Shown: positions 32,501 to 41,548, counted from the stretch's first letter. The stretch is 45,727 bases of DNA from Caballeronia udeis (GCF_001544555.2 NZ_FCOK02000080.1:1-45727); one strand, 5' to 3'. Numbers and translations are program-made. The notes: a model not told the origin generated them from the letters alone.

Positions 32501-33709
32501 CGGCAAAGGCAGCGCGCGCAAGAATTCGCCCAGGATGCCGAGATCGACGACATCGCCCGCTACCCCGAACATCTGCCCATGCTGCAGGCTTGCCGAGCGG
32601 TAATGGCCGGTCAGCGTATGCAGGGCCAGCAGGCGCGACACCGGCGTGCCGTCCGCGAGCGGCGGCTGGCCGAGTTCCGCGCGCAGGTTCGCGAGGTGCA
32701 GCGTGTATTCGTCATCCTGCAGCGCGAGATTCCAGTTGAAGTTCGCGATCGGCACGTCGAGACGCGGCTGCGTTGGGCGCACGCGTAACGCGATGTCGGT
32801 CCCGGTCAGCTCGCCGCCTGCTGTTTTCAGCTTGCCGCTCGCGAAGTCGATCCAGATGCGGTTGTCGAAACGTCCGCCATAGGTCGCGAACGGCATCGCC
32901 ACGTATTGCGAGAGCTTGGGCAGATCGACAGGACCGGTCGACAGATACGCCTGGCCCGTCCAGTTCGCCGGACGGCCCGGCACGCTGAAACGCGGCGTGC
33001 GGAAGTCCGCGCGAAAATCGAGCGGCCCGTGCAGCAGGTCGCCGTCGGGCAGGGCCTGCAGCGCCACGCGATGATGCGGGCCGTTGTTGAGAATGGCCAG
33101 CTTGATCCGCTTGAGCGCCAGTTCCGGCGCGTTGCGCTCGCCGTCGTGCCAGCGCAGCGTGCCGTCACGCAGCACGATGGCTTGCTGTCTCAGCAGCCAG
33201 GTCATGAACGCGTCGTTGCCTGTGTGTTTGGCCTGGAGCGGCACGCCGGCCACGCTGAAGGTCCCGTCGGCGGCGCGTGAGATGACGACATCGGGGCCAT
33301 CGACGGTGAGATTCGAGAGCAGCGGGACAGGACCCAGCAGCGAGCGCCACGCGACCGTGGCGCTGGCGTGCGGTACCGCGAGACCCGGGGTGCCGTCAGC
33401 GGCGTCGATCCGGAGATTGTCTATATCGAATGAAGGCTCGAAGCCGGACCATTTCGCCGCGATACGCCCGATGTGCAACTGCGCATGGATCTTCGACGAG
33501 ACCATTTGCTCGATGCGCGGCCTGAACGCATCGATCTGGGGCAGCACGGCATAACGCAGCGCGAGATAGATGCCGGCGACCGCGAAATAGACCACGGCAA
33601 CCAGCACCAGAAGGACTTTGAGCACCCGCGAGAATGCGAGCTCGGCGCGACCACCTAGCTTCACGGGTACAGCTTCAGGTGGGTCGGCAAGTTCCTTTCG
33701 GTCGGACAT
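29516..33709 (-). CDS. yhdP: YhdP-family AsmA-like envelope protein
   Basis: This is a very large (1397 aa) inner-membrane-anchored protein. YhdP, with TamB and YdbH, is known to move phospholipids toward the outer membrane. After a short cytoplasmic N-terminus, one helix (about 26-48, VLKVLLVLVAVVYFAVAGIY) is followed by a long periplasmic beta-rich region. The AsmA-like C-terminal part includes TGQLGWDGSPAAVDLPTLNG and FDYSI-type endings (AFTIDYSITGPWSKP). ATG 33709 was chosen because it places the charged N-terminus before the helix; the frame is open to 33874 without similarity. It is the first gene of yhdP-nit2-tldD and diverges from glnE. Confidence 0.93.
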   Translation of the reverse strand: MSDRKELADPPEAVPVKLGGRAELAFSRVLKVLLVLVAVVYFAVAGIYLALRYAVLPQIDAFRPRIEQMVSSKIHAQLHIGRIAAKWSGFEPSFDIDNLRIDAADGTPGLAVPHASATVAWRSLLGPVPLLSNLTVDGPDVVISRAADGTFSVAGVPLQAKHTGNDAFMTWLLRQQAIVLRDGTLRWHDGERNAPELALKRIKLAILNNGPHHRVALQALPDGDLLHGPLDFRADFRTPRFSVPGRPANWTGQAYLSTGPVDLPKLSQYVAMPFATYGGRFDNRIWIDFASGKLKTAGGELTGTDIALRVRPTQPRLDVPIANFNWNLALQDDEYTLHLANLRAELGQPPLADGTPVSRLLALHTLTGHYRSASLQHGQMFGVAGDVVDLGILGEFLRALPLPSKLQNDLIRFNPRGQIANYTLQTERPRPATHAQMLAQRQTGAEPPMRYTVKGDLHGVSVQAQEPPPGLTINNHPRAGIPGVENLWGSIDADQDHGSAVIDTKNTAITVPGVFDNPRLVLDQIDGRVTWTLADAPGKPHKAIIAHVETLHVRNADAEASATADYRNEGEGRGSLDLKAKAARLNVTSLVHYLPTSISEKLRLYLGHALQAGISRNGTIEIHGDLTKFPYAKFPDAGQFRIVAPFTGGKFEPTPYPPKTMANGTPNVWPAFDGIDGTFHLAENKLGFDISRGHYLGVSVVKTTGRIEDLGNRESKLLIDADAHGPITDMLHYVEDSSLGSLSHHVATKIHATGNAALALQLEIPRVAPPPGMRAHVGYKGALTFNGNDLAYSTFPPLSNLKGRARFGEKTASLDGLTAKFLGGDVRGTGGVKPDGSYAFDVNGRIGADAAQSLNAHDQAQAAQILKHVSGTAPYDLRVRGVKNTLPQIEANSDLTGLGLDFPAPFNKSEGTPMPFAFTFKPIAGSAEEHDAKLTLGPVNAHYLLKQTGKEAPTVERGAIGVNKPADLPAQGVSAAVDIDELDADAWRKLITELGPMPQPDPKTQSQVVKQFVPTRFTLHFATVKLLNRRWEDVSIGANLGDDRKWQANIASDQVTGNAQWLPGATKGSPGALQARFEKVVIPGKQETDLVTQMIRKPPPNMPSIDLIVNELVVRGRELGRLEVDARNDVEDNVPVWHLDKLELSNPDAKLSATANWRTISGPVGFPADADDNAPRRTALDFKLDIMDAGALVERLGLPRTVKGGKGTVTGQLGWDGSPAAVDLPTLNGKLDADLQHGQILKVNPGAAKLLGVLSLQSLAHFLTLNFQDVVGKGLPFEKITGSGTVQNGIGRTNDFTMITAPARVELKGLVDLPKETQDLHAKIIPTISAGAVALGAAVINPLLGLGTLVADLLLSKSIGKAFTIDYSITGPWSKPVIQRVKGDQGKIEIPAATLPN

Positions 33710-33915
33710 GCTGCGGCGGGTCGGCGATATGGTAGGTTTTCGAGATTTGACGTTGAAATGTAACACAGCGCGCAATGCAAAAAACTGCGGGAACACGCTA
33801 CGATGCAGCCGCCAAGCCGCGCCGGACGGCGTTCTGCGCATCTCGCGCCAATTCGCGCAAAAGCCCCGGTGCATTGCCGGACTTCTTTGTGAGCAATGAC
33901 TGAGCCCGACCTTTC

Positions 33916-36711
33916 ATGACCGACGCCGTTTTGCTGAGTTCCAGTGCTTCCCACTACGCCGCGCGCGTGTATGCCGCGCGTCCCGAATTGCCGGCGGCTG
34001 TGGCCGAATGGTCGAAGGTACCGATCCGCCGCGCGTGGGTAGAAGCGCGGTTGAACGCGCTGTGCGACGCGTGTTCGGCGAGTTCGGCCAGTGGCCGGCT
34101 TGATGAGGCCGCGCTCAAGACCGCGCTTCGCCGGTTGCGCATCGAGGTCTTCTGCACGGTGATGGAACGTGATCTTGCCGGCCTCGCGCCTGTTGCCGAA
34201 GTCACGGGCGCCATGACCGATCTTGCCGAGCTGACTATCCAGCGCGCGCTCGCGGTGTTGTCGGCGGATCTGGAAGTCACGTTCGGCGAGCCGCGCGGGC
34301 CTGACGGACAGCGCTTGACGCTGGGTGTGGTGGGAATGGGAAAGCTCGGTGGACGTGAGTTGAACGTGTCGTCGGATATTGATCTGATCTTCGTCTATGA
34401 AGAAGACGGTGAGACGGCAGGCGGCGAACGCGCGGCTTTATCGACCCAGGAATATTTTACGCGGCTCGGCCGCAAGCTGATAGGCGCATTGGCCGAGGTG
34501 ACGGAAGACGGTTATGTCTTTAGAGTCGATATGCGGTTGCGGCCGAACGGCGATGCCGGTCCGATCGCGTGCGGACTCGGCATGCTCGAAGAATATTTCT
34601 ACGTGCAGGGCCGCGAGTGGGAACGGTACGCGTGGATCAAGGGGCGGCTGGTCTCCGAGAGCGAGAGCGACGCGGCGCAACGGCTGGCGAAGCAGCTCGA
34701 CGCGCTGGCTACGCCGTTCATCTACCGGCGGTATCTGGACTACGGCGTGATCAGCGCGATTCGTGCGCTGCATGTGCAGATCCGGCAGGAAGCGCAACGG
34801 CGTGCGTCGATGCGTCCCGACAAAGCCGATGACATCAAGCTCGGCCGCGGCGGCATTCGGGAGATCGAGTTCAGTGCGCAGGTGTTTCAACTGATCCGTG
34901 GCGGTCAGATTGCCGATCTGCGGATTCGCCCGACCTTGTCCGTGCTGAAGCGCGCGGCCGCGCACGGGTTGATATCGGCGAACGTGTGCAGCGAACTCAC
35001 CGACGCGTACCTGTTCCTGCGCAAGCTCGAGCATCGCTTGCAGTATCGAAACGACGCGCAGACGCACGCCATGCCGGTCGCGCCGGAAGACCGGGCGGTG
35101 CTTGCCGGTGCAATGGGTTTTGCCGATTACCCGGCGCTGACAGATGCGCTGGAAGCGCACCGGGCGCGCGTGGAGCATCAGTTCGACCAGATTTTCGCCG
35201 ATAAGGTGAAGGGCGACGGCGGTTGTGCGGTCGCGGAAGATTCGGCGGCGTCGTGGGTCTGGAGCAGCGCGCTCGCCGACGACAGCGCCGAGGAGCAGTT
35301 GGTCGAACGCATGACCGAACTCGGTTTCACCGATGCCACCGCGGTGCTCACGCGTCTGCGCAACGTGTGGAAGTCGACGCGATACGAAGGTTTGCCCGAG
35401 CGCAGCCGGGAACGATTCGACATCGTCGCGCAACGTGCGCTTGAAGCCGCGCGGGCCATAGAGCCACCCGAGCGGCGCGGTGACACCATCGCCCGGCTGT
35501 TCGACCTGCTCGAAACGGTCAGCCGCCGCGGCGCTTATCTTGCGTTGCTGACCGAATATCCGGCGGCGCTCGAGCGGGTGTTGTCGGTGCTCGGCGCGTC
35601 GCGCTGGGCGGCAGGGTATCTGATTCGCCATCCGCAGCTTCTGGATGAATTGCTCGATGACGAAGTGATCGCGAGTCCCTTCGACTGGCTGCAATTTCGC
35701 GAATCCTTGCGCGCGCAGATTGCCGCCGCCGATGGCGCCGAGCAGCAGATGAACCTGCTGCGGCACGCGCATCAGGCAGAGGTCTTCCGGATTCTGCTGA
35801 TCGACCTGGGCGGCAAGCTTACTGTTGAACACGTGAGCGACTTGTTGTCGGCGCTGGCTGATGCCGTGCTCGATGTCACCATCGAAACGGTGTGGTCGCA
35901 GTTTCCGAAGCGTCACCGCGACGTGCCGCGCTTTTCTGTGATCGCTTACGGGAAGCTGGGCGGGAAGGAACTGGGGTATGCGTCGGACCTGGACCTGATC
36001 TTCCTTCACGATGACCCCGACGAATCCGCTGGCGATATCTATGCCACGTTCGCTCGCCGGCTGATCACGTGGCTCACTACGGCAACGGGAGCGGGCACAT
36101 TATTCGATGTCGATTTGCGGCTGCGTCCTAATGGCGAATCGGGTTTGCTGGTGACGAGCCTGGAATCGTTCCGGCGTTATCAGATTCGCGAGGGCGACGC
36201 TGCGAATACGGCGTGGGTCTGGGAGCATCAGGCGCTGTCGCGGGCGCGGTATTGCGCCGGCGATGCCGAGATTGGCGAGCGCTTCGAGGAGATCCGCGCC
36301 CAGGTTCTCACGATGCCGCGAAATGCTGCTGCGTTGGCGCAGGAGATTGTCGTGATGCGCGAGCGGGTGGACGCCGGGCATCCGAACCGCAGCAAGTTAT
36401 TCGACCTGAAGCACGACCGCGGCGGGATGGTGGATATCGAGTTCATCGTGCAGTACTGGGTGCTGCTGCACGCACGCGAAGACGCTGAGTTCGTGCGGAA
36501 CATGGGCAATATTTCGCTGCTGCGACTGGCTGCGGCGTTCGGGTTGATGAGCGCCGACGAGGCTGAAACGGTGGCGGCTGCGTACAGGCGGTATCGGAAG
36601 TTGCAACACACACTGAGGCTCGACGGGATGGAAAAGGCGCGGGTTGAGCCGGAGGTTGTGGTCGCGGAGAGGGAAGCGGTAACGGGGCTTTGGAAGCGGG
36701 TGTTCGGGTAA
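33916..36711 (+). CDS. glnE: Bifunctional glutamine synthetase adenylyltransferase/adenylyl-removing enzyme
   Basis: GlnE adds or removes AMP on glutamine synthetase in response to PII and glutamine. The 931-residue protein has two nucleotidyltransferase domains. The N-terminal (removing) one is marked by GMGKLGGRELNVSSDIDLIF near residue 138, the C-terminal (adding) one by YGKLGGKELGYASDLDLIFL near 677. Each carries the catalytic GS/DxD-like Asp pair. RGGIREIEFSAQ and RGGMVDIEFIVQ are the paired helical motifs. Length is normal. A candidate promoter (TGCAAA-17-TACGAT) lies in the divergent gap with yhdP. A terminator follows the gene. Confidence 0.96.
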   Translation: MTDAVLLSSSASHYAARVYAARPELPAAVAEWSKVPIRRAWVEARLNALCDACSASSASGRLDEAALKTALRRLRIEVFCTVMERDLAGLAPVAEVTGAMTDLAELTIQRALAVLSADLEVTFGEPRGPDGQRLTLGVVGMGKLGGRELNVSSDIDLIFVYEEDGETAGGERAALSTQEYFTRLGRKLIGALAEVTEDGYVFRVDMRLRPNGDAGPIACGLGMLEEYFYVQGREWERYAWIKGRLVSESESDAAQRLAKQLDALATPFIYRRYLDYGVISAIRALHVQIRQEAQRRASMRPDKADDIKLGRGGIREIEFSAQVFQLIRGGQIADLRIRPTLSVLKRAAAHGLISANVCSELTDAYLFLRKLEHRLQYRNDAQTHAMPVAPEDRAVLAGAMGFADYPALTDALEAHRARVEHQFDQIFADKVKGDGGCAVAEDSAASWVWSSALADDSAEEQLVERMTELGFTDATAVLTRLRNVWKSTRYEGLPERSRERFDIVAQRALEAARAIEPPERRGDTIARLFDLLETVSRRGAYLALLTEYPAALERVLSVLGASRWAAGYLIRHPQLLDELLDDEVIASPFDWLQFRESLRAQIAAADGAEQQMNLLRHAHQAEVFRILLIDLGGKLTVEHVSDLLSALADAVLDVTIETVWSQFPKRHRDVPRFSVIAYGKLGGKELGYASDLDLIFLHDDPDESAGDIYATFARRLITWLTTATGAGTLFDVDLRLRPNGESGLLVTSLESFRRYQIREGDAANTAWVWEHQALSRARYCAGDAEIGERFEEIRAQVLTMPRNAAALAQEIVVMRERVDAGHPNRSKLFDLKHDRGGMVDIEFIVQYWVLLHAREDAEFVRNMGNISLLRLAAAFGLMSADEAETVAAAYRRYRKLQHTLRLDGMEKARVEPEVVVAEREAVTGLWKRVFG

Positions 36712-36772
36712 TAGCAGCTTTGTCCGGCCCCGCTCGCAGGGGTGAACATTGGAACGTGGTCTCGGCTTCGGG

Positions 36773-36794
36773 CGCGGCTTCGGCCGCGATTTTT
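36773..36794 (+). terminator. Intrinsic terminator of glnE
   Basis: CGCGGC (36773-36778) and GCCGCG (36783-36788) are closed by a stable TTCG tetraloop and followed by ATTTTT. The hairpin lies 62 bases past glnE and 18 bases before the end of the convergent PIN toxin gene. Confidence 0.85.
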
Positions 36795-36811
36795 GATTAC
36801 AGCCGCGCTCG

Positions 36812-37222
36812 TTACTTCACCAGGCGAATCGGGCTCGCTTTGTACTCAGCGACCGTCTCGTCATTTGTCAGCAAGGTGATGCCCTCGACTGTCGCTTGCG
36901 CGATCAGCAGCCGATCGAACGGGTCTTTGTGATGGTCGGGCAGGTTGCCGACGGCCGCCGTGTGCGCGCTGCTGATGGCCAATTCGATATAGCCGTTGTC
37001 CAGCAACGCCCGGCGGAACAAGTGCGCGTCGACTTTGAAGTCGGGTCTGCCAAGCCCGTTCTTGATCGCCACTTCCCAAACGCTGGCCGCACTGAACAGC
37101 AGTTCGTTTTCCTCATCTTCGATCAACGCGCGCGCTTCGCTGGATAGCGAGCCATTCGAACGAACGTCCGCGCTTGCAACTGCCGTCCACAACAGTAAAT
37201 GCGTGTCGAGCAACAGCTTCAT
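36812..37222 (-). CDS. PIN-domain toxin (VapC-like ribonuclease)
   Basis: This is a 136-residue PIN-fold nuclease, probably a toxin that cleaves RNA. The acidic metal-binding residues expected of the family are visible: Asp6 (LLLDTHLLLW), Glu50 (SVWEVAIK), Asp100/Asp103 (KDPFDRLLIAQA) and Asp121 (LLTNDE). It overlaps the antitoxin gene by 4 bases and is translated after it. The LDTHLLLW and DPFDRLLIAQA blocks are typical of the Phd-partnered PIN subgroup. The RNA target is unknown. Confidence 0.9.
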   Translation of the reverse strand: MKLLLDTHLLLWTAVASADVRSNGSLSSEARALIEDEENELLFSAASVWEVAIKNGLGRPDFKVDAHLFRRALLDNGYIELAISSAHTAAVGNLPDHHKDPFDRLLIAQATVEGITLLTNDETVAEYKASPIRLVK

Positions 37223-37476
37223 TCGTCACCGCCAAACATCGCCGTGATTTCGTCATTGCCCAGATCGTTGAAAGTCTGCGCATCAGGCACGGTGACCTGG
37301 CCGGCAAGAAAACCGATCCGCTTCTTCTTGGCCGGCACCGGGGCGTCTATGGCAATGATCCGGACCATCGGCTTGCCGGCTTTGGCGATTACAACGGATT
37401 CGCCCTGCACTGCCTTCTCAACCAGCCGCGACAGGTTGGTTTTGGCCTCGTGCATGTTGACAGTGATGGTGGGCAT
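37219..37476 (-). CDS. Phd/YefM-family antitoxin
   Basis: This is an 85-residue antitoxin. The N-terminal MPTITVNMHEAKTNLSRLVE and GESVVIAKAGKPMVRI form the Phd-type DNA-binding fold; the C-terminal part (LGNDEITAMFGGDE) is the flexible toxin-blocking segment. It precedes the PIN toxin with a 4-base overlap, so the two should be translationally coupled. A perfect 11-base palindrome lies 12 bases upstream of its start and is the likely autoregulatory operator. Confidence 0.92.
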   Translation of the reverse strand: MPTITVNMHEAKTNLSRLVEKAVQGESVVIAKAGKPMVRIIAIDAPVPAKKKRIGFLAGQVTVPDAQTFNDLGNDEITAMFGGDE

Positions 37477-37487
37477 GGTGTTCTCAT

Positions 37488-37498
37488 TAGCTTAGCTA
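37488..37498 (-). promoter_or_regulatory. Palindrome upstream of the Phd/PIN operon
   Basis: TAGCTTAGCTA is a perfect 5-1-5 palindrome located 12-22 bases upstream of the antitoxin start. The next 20 bases upstream are AT-rich and may hold the promoter. Phd-type antitoxins repress their own operon through such short palindromes. Confidence 0.5.
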
Positions 37499-37582
37499 GG
37501 TTGACTTAGTCTATCATGAGGCCGAAAAACGGGCACATAGCGGCCGTAACGGCGGTGTCGATCGGTAGCGTTAATTCACCGC

Positions 37583-39238
37583 TTACGCAGCAAGCATTTC
37601 CTTCGCGTGCTTGCGGGTCGTGGCCGTGATTTCGAGCCCGCCGAGCATGCGCGCGACTTCCTCGACGCGCTTCGATTTATCCAGCGGCGTAACCGTGCTG
37701 ACCGTTCCGCCCGCTGAGTCTCCGGCTTTCGCCACCTGGAAATGATGATCGCCGCGCGCCGCGACCTGCGGCAAATGGGTCACGCACAACACCTGCCGGT
37801 CGCGGCCCAGTTGATGCAGCAAACGCCCGACTACTTCCGCCACACCGCCGCCAATTCCCGTATCCACTTCGTCGAAAATCAAGGTGGGGGTCGGGCTCGC
37901 CGTGCTCGCAATCACCGCCAACGCGAGACTGATCCGCGCGAGTTCGCCGCCGGACGCGACCTTCGCCAACGGCCGCAATGTCACACCCGCATGTCCGGCC
38001 ACCCGGAATTCGATCTGCTCGAGCCCGTTCGCGCCGCCCTCTGCAAGCGGCACGAGCGCGACTTCAAAGCTGCCACCCACCATCGACAATTCCTGCATGC
38101 CCTTGGTGACCGCCTTGCCGAGCGACTTCGCAGCTTTCCCGCGCGCCTTCGATAACACCGTCGCCTCCGCCAGATAACTTTCTTTCGCCTTGGCGACCGC
38201 TGCGCGCAGCGCATCGAGATCGGCGGCGGCATCGAGCGCCGCCAGTTGCCTGCGCCGCTCCGCGTGCTCCTCGGGCAAGACCTCGGGTTGCATGCGGAAC
38301 TTGCGCGCGGCCGAATGGAGTTGCTCCATCCGATGCTCGACCTGCGCCAAGCGGTTCGGATCGAGTTCGAGCCGCTGCGCATAGTGGGAGAGCGAATACG
38401 ACGCTTCCTGCAATTGAATTTCGGCAGGTTCGAGCGAAGCCAGCACGTCGGCGAGCGCAGGGTCGATGTCGACAAGACTCCGCAGCTTCGACACGATCGC
38501 GGAGAGCTGCGTGATCATGGCTTCGTCCGACTCGGACAGCGCGTTCAGCGCGCCTTGCACACCGTCGATCAAACTCGCCGAATGCGACAACCGATGATGC
38601 TCTGCGCTCACTTCTTCCCATTCGCCCGGCTGTGGCGCAAGTTTGTCGAGTTCGCTCAACTGCCACGCAAGACGCTCGCGTTCCAGTTGCAACTCGCGAT
38701 CGCGGTTCTGCGCCAGCTCCACCGCGTGCGCGGCGTCGCGCCAGACCCGATGCGCCCGCGCCACTTTCTGCGCTGCGTCGAGAAGGCCCGCGTGGGTGTC
38801 GAAGAGTTCGCGCTGGGCGTCCGGGCGCATCAGCAATTGATGGGCGTGCTGCCCGTGGATGTCGACGAGCATTTCGCTCAGTTCACGCAGCTGCACGAGC
38901 GTGGCCGGCGTACCGTTGATGAACGCCCGGGAACGCCCGCTCGAATCGACTACGCGCCGCAGCATGACCGTGTCGGCGTCGCCGACAGCCAGTGCGTGCT
39001 CGTCCAGCCAGCGCGACACCCCTGCGTGAGTCGAAAACTCGGCCGTGATGTCCGCTCGCGCTTCGCCTGTCCGCACAATGCTGGCGTCGGCGCGGGCGCC
39101 AAGCGTGAGCGCGAGGGCGTCGATGAGAATCGATTTGCCGGCGCCGGTTTCGCCTGAAAATACGGTGAAGCCGCGCTCGAACTCGAGGTCTAGCGCGGCG
39201 ACAATGACGAAGTCGCGAATCGAGAGATGGCGGAGCAT
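37583..39238 (-). CDS. recN: DNA repair protein RecN
   Basis: RecN is an SMC-like ATPase acting in double-strand break repair. The 551-residue protein has Walker A GETGAGKS at 29-36, a coiled-coil middle (about 150-350), the signature LASGGELARISLAL-type loop (KVASGGELARISLALAV), and Walker B LIFDEVDTGIGG. The start MLRHLSIRDFVIV is standard. ATG 39238 lies 7 bases after the nadK stop, so the two are co-transcribed, an order kept across many beta- and gamma-proteobacteria. Damage (LexA) control is common in the family, but I did not find a clear SOS box here. Confidence 0.96.
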   Translation of the reverse strand: MLRHLSIRDFVIVAALDLEFERGFTVFSGETGAGKSILIDALALTLGARADASIVRTGEARADITAEFSTHAGVSRWLDEHALAVGDADTVMLRRVVDSSGRSRAFINGTPATLVQLRELSEMLVDIHGQHAHQLLMRPDAQRELFDTHAGLLDAAQKVARAHRVWRDAAHAVELAQNRDRELQLERERLAWQLSELDKLAPQPGEWEEVSAEHHRLSHSASLIDGVQGALNALSESDEAMITQLSAIVSKLRSLVDIDPALADVLASLEPAEIQLQEASYSLSHYAQRLELDPNRLAQVEHRMEQLHSAARKFRMQPEVLPEEHAERRRQLAALDAAADLDALRAAVAKAKESYLAEATVLSKARGKAAKSLGKAVTKGMQELSMVGGSFEVALVPLAEGGANGLEQIEFRVAGHAGVTLRPLAKVASGGELARISLALAVIASTASPTPTLIFDEVDTGIGGGVAEVVGRLLHQLGRDRQVLCVTHLPQVAARGDHHFQVAKAGDSAGGTVSTVTPLDKSKRVEEVARMLGGLEITATTRKHAKEMLAA

Positions 39239-39245
39239 GGGCGTC

Positions 39246-40148
39246 TTAGAGTTTCGTGGCGTCTTCGTGCGAGGGATATTCGTTCCAGTGCAGTTTCTTG
39301 CGCAGCGTGGCGTAATGGCTGTAGCCGACCGGGTGCAACACCGGCACGGTATGGCGCGAACGCCGCACTTCAATGGTGTCGTTCAATTCGACCGCGGTAA
39401 ACGACTGCATGTCGAAATTCACGTTGACGTCGCGCCCGCCAATAATCTGAATATCCACCTGAGAGTCGTCGGGCAGGACAATTGGACGATTCGACAGCGA
39501 ATGCGGCGCGATGGGTACAAGCACGAAGCCCTGCAATTGCGGATGCAGGATCGGTCCGGACGAGGAGAGCGCATACGCGGTCGAACCCGTAGGGGTGGCG
39601 ACAATCAGCCCGTCCGAGCGCTGGTTGTACATGAAGCGCCCATCCACCGACACGCGCAGTTCCGCCATACCCGAGAAACCGCTCCGGTTCACCACGACGT
39701 CATTGAACGCCAGCGCGTGGTAGATAGGCCGGCCGTCCCGGACAATGCGCGCTTCGAGCAAGGTCCGCTCTTCGCGCTCAAAACTGCCGGCGAGCATTTG
39801 CGGCACCAGCTCGTGCATTTCGGCCAGCGTGATGTCCGTGATGAAACCGAGCCGCCCATGATTGACGCCGATCAGCGGCGTGCGATACGGCGCGAGCTGC
39901 CGCCCAATGCCGAGCATGGTGCCGTCGCCGCCCAGCACGACAGCCACGTCCGCGCGTGCGCCAATTTCCTGCGCGGTCAACGCGGGGTAGTCGGTCACGC
40001 CAACGTCGTGCGCCGTTTCCGCTTCGAACACGACACTGAACCCGCGTTTCACAATGCACGCGGCGAGCGCCGTCAGCGGCTCCCTGATGCCGGGCGTATT
40101 GTTGCGCCCCACGAGCGCAACAGTCTTGAATTGGGTACCAATTTCCAT
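39246..40148 (-). CDS. nadK: NAD kinase
   Basis: NAD kinase phosphorylates NAD to NADP with ATP. The 300-residue cytoplasmic protein has the catalytic GGDGTML at 73-79, GVNHGRLGFITDI, FNDVVVNRSG (the NE/D motif region), and DGLIVATPTGSTAYALSSSGPI. All are diagnostic. It is the first gene of nadK-recN and diverges from hrcA across a 232-base gap. Confidence 0.97.
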   Translation of the reverse strand: MEIGTQFKTVALVGRNNTPGIREPLTALAACIVKRGFSVVFEAETAHDVGVTDYPALTAQEIGARADVAVVLGGDGTMLGIGRQLAPYRTPLIGVNHGRLGFITDITLAEMHELVPQMLAGSFEREERTLLEARIVRDGRPIYHALAFNDVVVNRSGFSGMAELRVSVDGRFMYNQRSDGLIVATPTGSTAYALSSSGPILHPQLQGFVLVPIAPHSLSNRPIVLPDDSQVDIQIIGGRDVNVNFDMQSFTAVELNDTIEVRRSRHTVPVLHPVGYSHYATLRKKLHWNEYPSHEDATKL

Positions 40149-40380
40149 GCCGGCATTACACCATAGGTGAGTGTCGAAAAGAACCGCGCGCCACGTCCGT
40201 GACGCGTTCCGGCGCGTTGGGTTGTCCTATATATGCTAAGCCCCGGGCGTAACGGGGAATTGTCGCTAGAATGGTATCGATCATGAATTGATGACGGATG
40301 AATGACAAAATAACGTCAACCCGCCATTGCCATATTTGGTGTGCTCGCTGTTTCCTTACACGTTGAGCTAAAATTTCCCC

Positions 40381-41397
40381 ATGCTAGACCCACGTGCCCA
40401 GACCCTCCTCAAGACGCTAATCGAGCGCTATATCGCCGAAGGTCAGCCGGTCGGTTCCCGCACGCTTTCGCGTTACTCCGGACTCGAGCTCAGCCCGGCC
40501 ACCATCCGCAACGTGATGTCGGACCTGGAGGACCTCGGGCTGGTGGTCAGTCCGCATACGTCTGCAGGACGGATTCCCACGCCGCGCGGCTACCGGCTCT
40601 TCGTGGACACCATGCTCACCGTCGAAACCACCGACGACGAAGCCATGACGTCCGCCGTCAAGATCAAGCTGCAGGGCGGCGAGCCGGCGAAGATCGTGGC
40701 CGCCGCCGCGAGCGTGCTGTCGAATCTTTCGCAGTTCGCGGGCGTCATTCTCACGCCGCGCCGCAGCCACATGTTCAAGCAGATCGAGTTCATGCGCCTG
40801 TCCGACAAGCGCATCCTGCTGATCATCGTGACGCCGGAAGGCGACGTGCAGAACCGCATCATGGCGACCCAGCGCGACTACTCGCCGTCGCAGCTCACCG
40901 AGGCGTCGAACTATATCAACGCGAATTTCGCCGGTTTGTCCTTCAACGAAGTACGCCGCCGACTGCGCGAGGAAATCGACGCGTTGCGCGGCGACATGAC
41001 CTCGCTGATGCAGGCAGCGGTGGCGGCGAGCGTCGACGAAACGGATCAGGGCGACACCCTGCTGATTTCCGGCGAACGCAACCTGCTGGAAGTGGCGGAT
41101 CTTTCTTCCGACATGGCGCGGCTGCGCAAGCTTTTCGACGTGTTCGACCAAAAGACGAGTCTCCTTCAATTACTCGATGTCTCGAGCCACGCGCAAGGCG
41201 TGCAGATATTCATAGGCGGCGAGTCGAATCTCGTGCCGATCGAGGAAATGAGCGTGGTGACCGCGCCCTATGAAGTGAACGGGACAATCGTGGGCACGCT
41301 GGGGGTGATCGGACCCACGCGGATGGCGTATAACCGCGTCATTCCCATTGTCGATATCACCGCGCGCCTGCTGTCCCTCTCGCTCAGTCAGCAGTAG
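40381..41397 (+). CDS. hrcA: Heat-inducible transcription repressor HrcA
   Basis: HrcA represses chaperone genes by binding CIRCE elements and is kept active by GroEL. The 338-residue protein has an N-terminal winged helix (LIERYIAEGQPVGSRTLSRY, then ATIRNVMSDLEDLGLV) and a C-terminal GAF-like domain with IGGESNLVPIEEMSVVTAPY. The full length fits. No CIRCE element (TTAGCACTC-N9-GAGTGCTAA) was found in this window, so its targets, probably groESL, lie elsewhere. grpE and dnaK, 3-4 kb downstream, appear to use sigma-32-type promoters. Confidence 0.95.
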   Translation: MLDPRAQTLLKTLIERYIAEGQPVGSRTLSRYSGLELSPATIRNVMSDLEDLGLVVSPHTSAGRIPTPRGYRLFVDTMLTVETTDDEAMTSAVKIKLQGGEPAKIVAAAASVLSNLSQFAGVILTPRRSHMFKQIEFMRLSDKRILLIIVTPEGDVQNRIMATQRDYSPSQLTEASNYINANFAGLSFNEVRRRLREEIDALRGDMTSLMQAAVAASVDETDQGDTLLISGERNLLEVADLSSDMARLRKLFDVFDQKTSLLQLLDVSSHAQGVQIFIGGESNLVPIEEMSVVTAPYEVNGTIVGTLGVIGPTRMAYNRVIPIVDITARLLSLSLSQQ

Positions 41398-41521
41398 GCC
41401 GATACAAGCGGCTTGCAACAAACCATCCGCCGGTGCGGCCCGCAAAATGCTGCGAACCCCGGCAGACAACCAATCTTGCCACGTCCCAAGCCCCGTGCAC
41501 CACTCGGCCGTTCGGTCGATG

Positions 41522-41548
41522 TTGCGTTCCGAAAGCCGCCGCTATAAT
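41522..41548 (+). promoter_or_regulatory. Candidate promoter of hemH
   Basis: A perfect TATAAT (41543-41548) lies 42 bases before the hemH ATG. TTGCGT (41522-41527) is 15 bases upstream of it, a short spacer. It predicts a leader of about 35 bases. Confidence 0.55.

Noticed and set aside
29456..32788. 1110-codon open frame antisense to yhdP
   Set aside because: Its composition (Arg, His, Val and Ala repeats) reflects the third-position GC of yhdP. It has no domain or ribosome site, while yhdP is clearly a real family member.
34438..36009. 523-codon open frame antisense to glnE
   Set aside because: Shadow frame; both GlnE catalytic motifs are intact on the plus strand.
40149..40380. CIRCE element upstream of hrcA
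   Set aside because: No TTAGCACTC or GAGTGCTAA half-sites are present in the gap.
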